DNA of 64,000 nucleotides from Tritrichomonas foetus. Lineage: Eukaryota; Parabasalia; Tritrichomonadida; Tritrichomonadidae. Positions 61,501 through 64,000 of this stretch are shown piece after piece. Under the pieces are notes generated by a model. That model worked only from the letters and a program-made list of their open reading frames with translations. It was not told where the DNA came from and made no database searches. The stretch lies in NCBI GenBank assembly GCA_001839685.1, contig MLAK01000749.1:62001-126000 (forward strand). The letters are read 5' to 3'. Position 1 is the first letter of the stretch. Each line of letters begins with the position of its first letter. Both the position numbers and the translations under genes were made by a program.

Positions 61501-64000
61501 CTGAATCATATGTCATGATATGATTTCTTAAAGGTATTATTGCAAATAACATTTGCAAAATTGAATTTAAATAACATGTATTTCCAATTCGTTTTAAGCC
61601 AACACGCCCTAATTTGGAGATCATAGAATCATCTCCATTGATATTAAATTGATCAAATGGCTTCCTATTCATATGAAGTTTTTCTAAAACAGGATGAAGT
61701 GTCGGTGTCATATTAGATAAAATTCCCAGGCATTTTGAAGCAGCTTTAAACGCAATTCTATCATCTTCTTGTAAATTTAATGTTATAAATTTACTTATGA
61801 TAAATTCTAAGCATTGTTCTCTTTGAGTTGATGTAAGAAAACCGCATGATAATATTTTATATAATAATCCCAATAAAGCTTTCAATAAAACAGAGTGTGA
61901 ATTTGCAAGCATATTCATTAAAATGTCAGATAATTCTTCAACATATTTTTGATCCAATTGACCAGTGAAATGTGTTGATAATGAATGTAAGAAAATATCA
62001 TTGATTTCACCATCCTTCAAAATATTTAAATACTCATTAAAGTCAATATCAATGTTTATAAAAACTTGGCATGCAAATTTTCTAACTTGTGGATTCTCAT
62101 GAAGAAGTAATTCAATATGATTAAAAGGTTTTGGCATTTCAAATAAACGCGCATCATTTTGGAATAAATATTTAAAAGAGATAGTTAAAGGATTAATATT
62201 AAATCCTTTTGATGCCATTACTAAAAGCAATGAAATTAGATGAACTTTTAATTTATCTGGGAAAACTCCATTTTTAATTGTTAATACTGTAAAATGATTA
62301 AAAATATCTCCAATTTCATGCAAAATATAAGTATTATTTTCCAAATATTGATCATTTTCGGAATTGTCAGATAGCAGTGAAATCCCAATATCAAAAAAAT
62401 CGAACATATATTCAAATATTCCATCATTTACGACTTTTCTAAGCAATTTTAGATCATTAAAAACCATAAAATACAAAATATAAAAATGATATGCGAAAAT
62501 AAAAGGTTTGGAGTATTCAAAATTATCAGAAAAAGGCTTTGTTAAATCTAATTTTTTGGAATTACTTGGAAGTAATTTAATCACTTCATAAGCACATCTT
62601 CTTTCTTGTTCTAAAAATTCTTCGAATTTTGGTGCAAACCAATTTTGTTTAATTAATAAGCGTGATGGAATTTCCGTTCTTAAATGATATTGATGAGGAA
62701 TTACTGCATTTTCTTTTTTAATTTCTAAAGTTATTTCTTTATCATCTTCTGCAACTTCTTTGATTGGTGCTGATCGTTTCAAAGCAATACCATTATAGTA
62801 AATATTGGCATTATTTAAATTTACTTTTTGTTTTCGATGTAATTCTTCAACAATAGTTTCGATGGTCATATGAATAGGATATAATAATTTTACAACAAAT
62901 TCTGGTTTTTCACATTCAACTGTCACAGTAAAATAGGAAAATGATCGCTCATAAGACAAAGGATTAATAAAAAGATCCGGATCACGATACATATTTGATT
63001 CATAGGTATCAATAAACACTGACAAAAGTTTTAGGAATTTATCAATTGAATCTGATTTTTGACAGGAAGAGTTATTACTAGTATTATAATCATCACTGAG
63101 TTCATTTTCTGCTTCAGTTAAATATTTCATCCATTGCTTTAAAAATATATTAATCATGCAACTATCTGTTAAAACTTTCCCATCATTCATTAAATAAATT
63201 CTACTGAGTAATTTAGCAAATCGAAATCGAATTGGTGTGTCTAAAACAGCGTATTTCCATAATAATTCTTCATATTTTAAAGGTAATTTTGTGATGCATT
63301 TAGTTAATCCATTACAAGTGCAAGTTACGTGTTTTATAAGACGATAGAAATCTGTATTTATATACATAAGTGGAATATTCTGTGAAATATAAAAAATTGC
63401 ATGTGTATTAATAACATGTTTGTCGAAAAGCGATGTAATTAGTTCGAAAAAATCTGGAAAATAATCAATTGAGCCAATTAATTGATCAAGTAAATTTGAA
63501 ATTGTTTCTTCTGATAATTTAACATTATTAATGAGAAATTGTCGAAGTAAACGATAAAAAAATTCTATATCTTCGGATTGAATCTTTTCAATGAAGAATA
63601 AATCTGATTCATCAGCATTAAACCCAATCATATGAATTAAACTTTCTCTTGCATAATTTTTCGTTAATGGATTTGGATCAATATAAAAAAAGTACCATAT
63701 TTTATCTCGAATGTTTTTAAAAATTTCTATTGGCTGATTCTTTTTCGACAAAAATCCAGCTAATTTATTCACAATCTCAAACCAATGCGCAGTTGGATGT
63801 GAAACAGATAAAATACAATTTACAAATTCATCAAAAAGTTCTCCATTTAAATATTTTCCTATATACAAAAAAGTATCATAAAAAGTACTTCCTTCTGACA
63901 AATCATTCTTGATAATTTTGTTGTTTTGATTACTCTTATTCGTAAAATTAACTATACTAGTTTCATTACTATCATTATTTCTCTCACTATTGATTTGATC
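58547..64000 (-). CDS. Giant ubiquitin carboxyl-terminal hydrolase (USP9X/USP34-like), 5' end beyond the right edge
   Basis: 1,817 codons are visible and the frame stays open to base 64000, so the N-terminus lies outside; a TTG at 63901 is not the start. The visible part has a helical-repeat N-terminal region, a ubiquitin-like domain (FVVKLLYPIHMTIETIVEEL, ANIYYNGIALKRSAPI), further helical repeats, then the USP catalytic domain: Cys box GLKRIGNTCYLNSILQMLFA (catalytic Cys about residue 809 of the visible part), PPILILHLKRFDYNKKRRET and His box HRGTALSGHYLCISLTKNGW. A long helical C-terminal half ends in a Ser/Asp-rich tail. The order matches USP9X/USP34. It removes ubiquitin from proteins; substrates unknown. 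Confidence 0.92.
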   Translation of the reverse strand, partial: DQINSERNNDSNETSIVNFTNKSNQNNKIIKNDLSEGSTFYDTFLYIGKYLNGELFDEFVNCILSVSHPTAHWFEIVNKLAGFLSKKNQPIEIFKNIRDKIWYFFYIDPNPLTKNYARESLIHMIGFNADESDLFFIEKIQSEDIEFFYRLLRQFLINNVKLSEETISNLLDQLIGSIDYFPDFFELITSLFDKHVINTHAIFYISQNIPLMYINTDFYRLIKHVTCTCNGLTKCITKLPLKYEELLWKYAVLDTPIRFRFAKLLSRIYLMNDGKVLTDSCMINIFLKQWMKYLTEAENELSDDYNTSNNSSCQKSDSIDKFLKLLSVFIDTYESNMYRDPDLFINPLSYERSFSYFTVTVECEKPEFVVKLLYPIHMTIETIVEELHRKQKVNLNNANIYYNGIALKRSAPIKEVAEDDKEITLEIKKENAVIPHQYHLRTEIPSRLLIKQNWFAPKFEEFLEQERRCAYEVIKLLPSNSKKLDLTKPFSDNFEYSKPFIFAYHFYILYFMVFNDLKLLRKVVNDGIFEYMFDFFDIGISLLSDNSENDQYLENNTYILHEIGDIFNHFTVLTIKNGVFPDKLKVHLISLLLVMASKGFNINPLTISFKYLFQNDARLFEMPKPFNHIELLLHENPQVRKFACQVFINIDIDFNEYLNILKDGEINDIFLHSLSTHFTGQLDQKYVEELSDILMNMLANSHSVLLKALLGLLYKILSCGFLTSTQREQCLEFIISKFITLNLQEDDRIAFKAASKCLGILSNMTPTLHPVLEKLHMNRKPFDQFNINGDDSMISKLGRVGLKRIGNTCYLNSILQMLFAIIPLRNHIMTYDSDDDPFMNELSKLFVFMKHLKTKSITTQYLFNQFYYEGEKVDASIQQDVAEFLQDFINNKKLIGDLKLFEGTLTHINEGIYLEFRKETTEMFSLFDLEVKGYSNLQKSFEHFSKPEGESHYFDDKIGKKIDVKRYSKISEAPPILILHLKRFDYNKKRRETNETIKIDDEFEIPLDLDITPYSTLEVPFYHLTGIIIHRGTALSGHYLCISLTKNGWIMIDDENVTSMKEQEVLSLAKGGSFKGNAYILFYTRDDYFNLDDSSSISLNIRTEFLEEAAQINANNDEQRLFCSLGYFNVISTLEKSTSIDYHDIALKYAIDSLPFIRLKDQSSVVQFYHNIMKKIKLMTIEEKIHILEYSLDFLKSDLLLCPNELIRSQTAKLLGHCFDQRADPQAFLRAMLPIIRDCLSYPTQLDQFFEVSSIIINIYHPKQNDSSINQLNSSNSPIYSNVRSCFIDFMSGEFMSLINNSQLNDMNLSHFLDLTIYLDAADVIKSIDFLNKVIVSKTNIDSIVAFTRYTFKDDENAIFDYLKNNISSIPLEKFIPFHFLLNPGNTIKTIFEQKRTLKTGNHRHATVTDIASVLCYTIKQFPQLSRIYIRSMDIWVNKLLFDQNENVREIALGIFSYILPIDGFQKWNNPKYPSDLKFASLSLELNGGSKYKERQLQKYCKRVLNFLLDSESKLSEILKNMNQKTGNDDICQQYFDIIEQLLLSSLSKPEKVENLANLFENLAKYQLNPFSKSLIRAIQIINEFSINVSVNQLESSIKNISNVKHSDSHRMFDFMQNFIHLHQKYSPSDRFLNDFLQYCVFSPDIKSEHKFIFKYVKNLTKEWKFEIIAIVDKNLKVFARLNYSSLLVILDILHIKRPILSFMKESLEKPQFLPINQLVKMAFDLNNSDIFDTKLISILLKNYDLDTETKARLEELHVSEYSSSESSDEPIVIKMPPKVEQHSIEKRAQPKKHDLTSILEKSLQIDKNSSCSSDMD

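Noticed and set aside
63899..63901. TTG at 63901 as start of the ubiquitin protease
   Set aside because: The frame stays open to the window edge with protein-like sequence, so the gene is 5'-truncated.

Overview
The window is protist nuclear DNA: very AT-rich, dense single-exon genes on both strands, long AT-rich spacers, no operons and no bacterial signals. A trichomonad (Parabasalia) origin is strongly suggested, most likely Tritrichomonas. The reasons are two proteins resembling the trichomonad initiator-binding (IBD/IBP39) family, three DUF3447/ankyrin proteins of the kind expanded in trichomonads, secreted cathepsin-L-like proteases, a tRNA-Tyr with a short intron, and TAAA at or just after several stop codons. 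The species call is inference; no database was searched.

Layout. 1-13.9 kb: 5' part of an ankyrin gene (-), an importin-beta receptor, an OCRL-type inositol 5-phosphatase, a small protein with a UAP56-binding motif, an unreported-looking ~0.9 kb DNA transposon with terminal inverted repeats and an 8-bp target duplication, a TBC1D5-like RabGAP, a one-repeat Myb protein (-), and a coiled-coil gene cut by one in-frame TAA. 14-31.7 kb: ribosomal protein eL38 (-), two unknown proteins (-), an IBD protein, ribosomal protein eL18, a 1,115-residue coiled-coil protein, a second coiled-coil protein (-), a second IBD-like protein, and a SAPS-like protein. 32-41.7 kb: a 2,493-residue BEACH/WD40 protein, an unknown protein (-), and tRNA-Tyr with a 33-T terminator. 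42-49.1 kb: an ankyrin gene broken by short AT-rich inserts, a MATE transporter (-), and an NT-C2/DIL protein spanning a 295-base assembly gap (-). 49.4-64 kb: two virtually identical cysteine-protease genes around an intact ankyrin gene and gene remnants, a protein kinase, a small unknown protein (-), and a giant ubiquitin protease (-) running off the right edge.

Most genes are housekeeping (nuclear transport, phosphoinositide and Rab trafficking, ribosome, ubiquitin, transcription initiation) and there is no pathway cluster. The accessory part is 42-55 kb: ankyrin genes, decayed genes and the duplicated protease. The strongest leads are: (1) six short AT-rich inserts (23-80 nt) placed at the same point of the ankyrin repeat in two genes, with a shared T-rich/TTAA 3' half; (2) the TIR/TSD transposon at 7880-8790; (3) a protease duplication whose borders coincide with start and stop codons; (4) a remnant gene interrupted almost only by TGA. 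Several gene starts were moved to the first ATG where the longest open frame begins with TTG or GTG.
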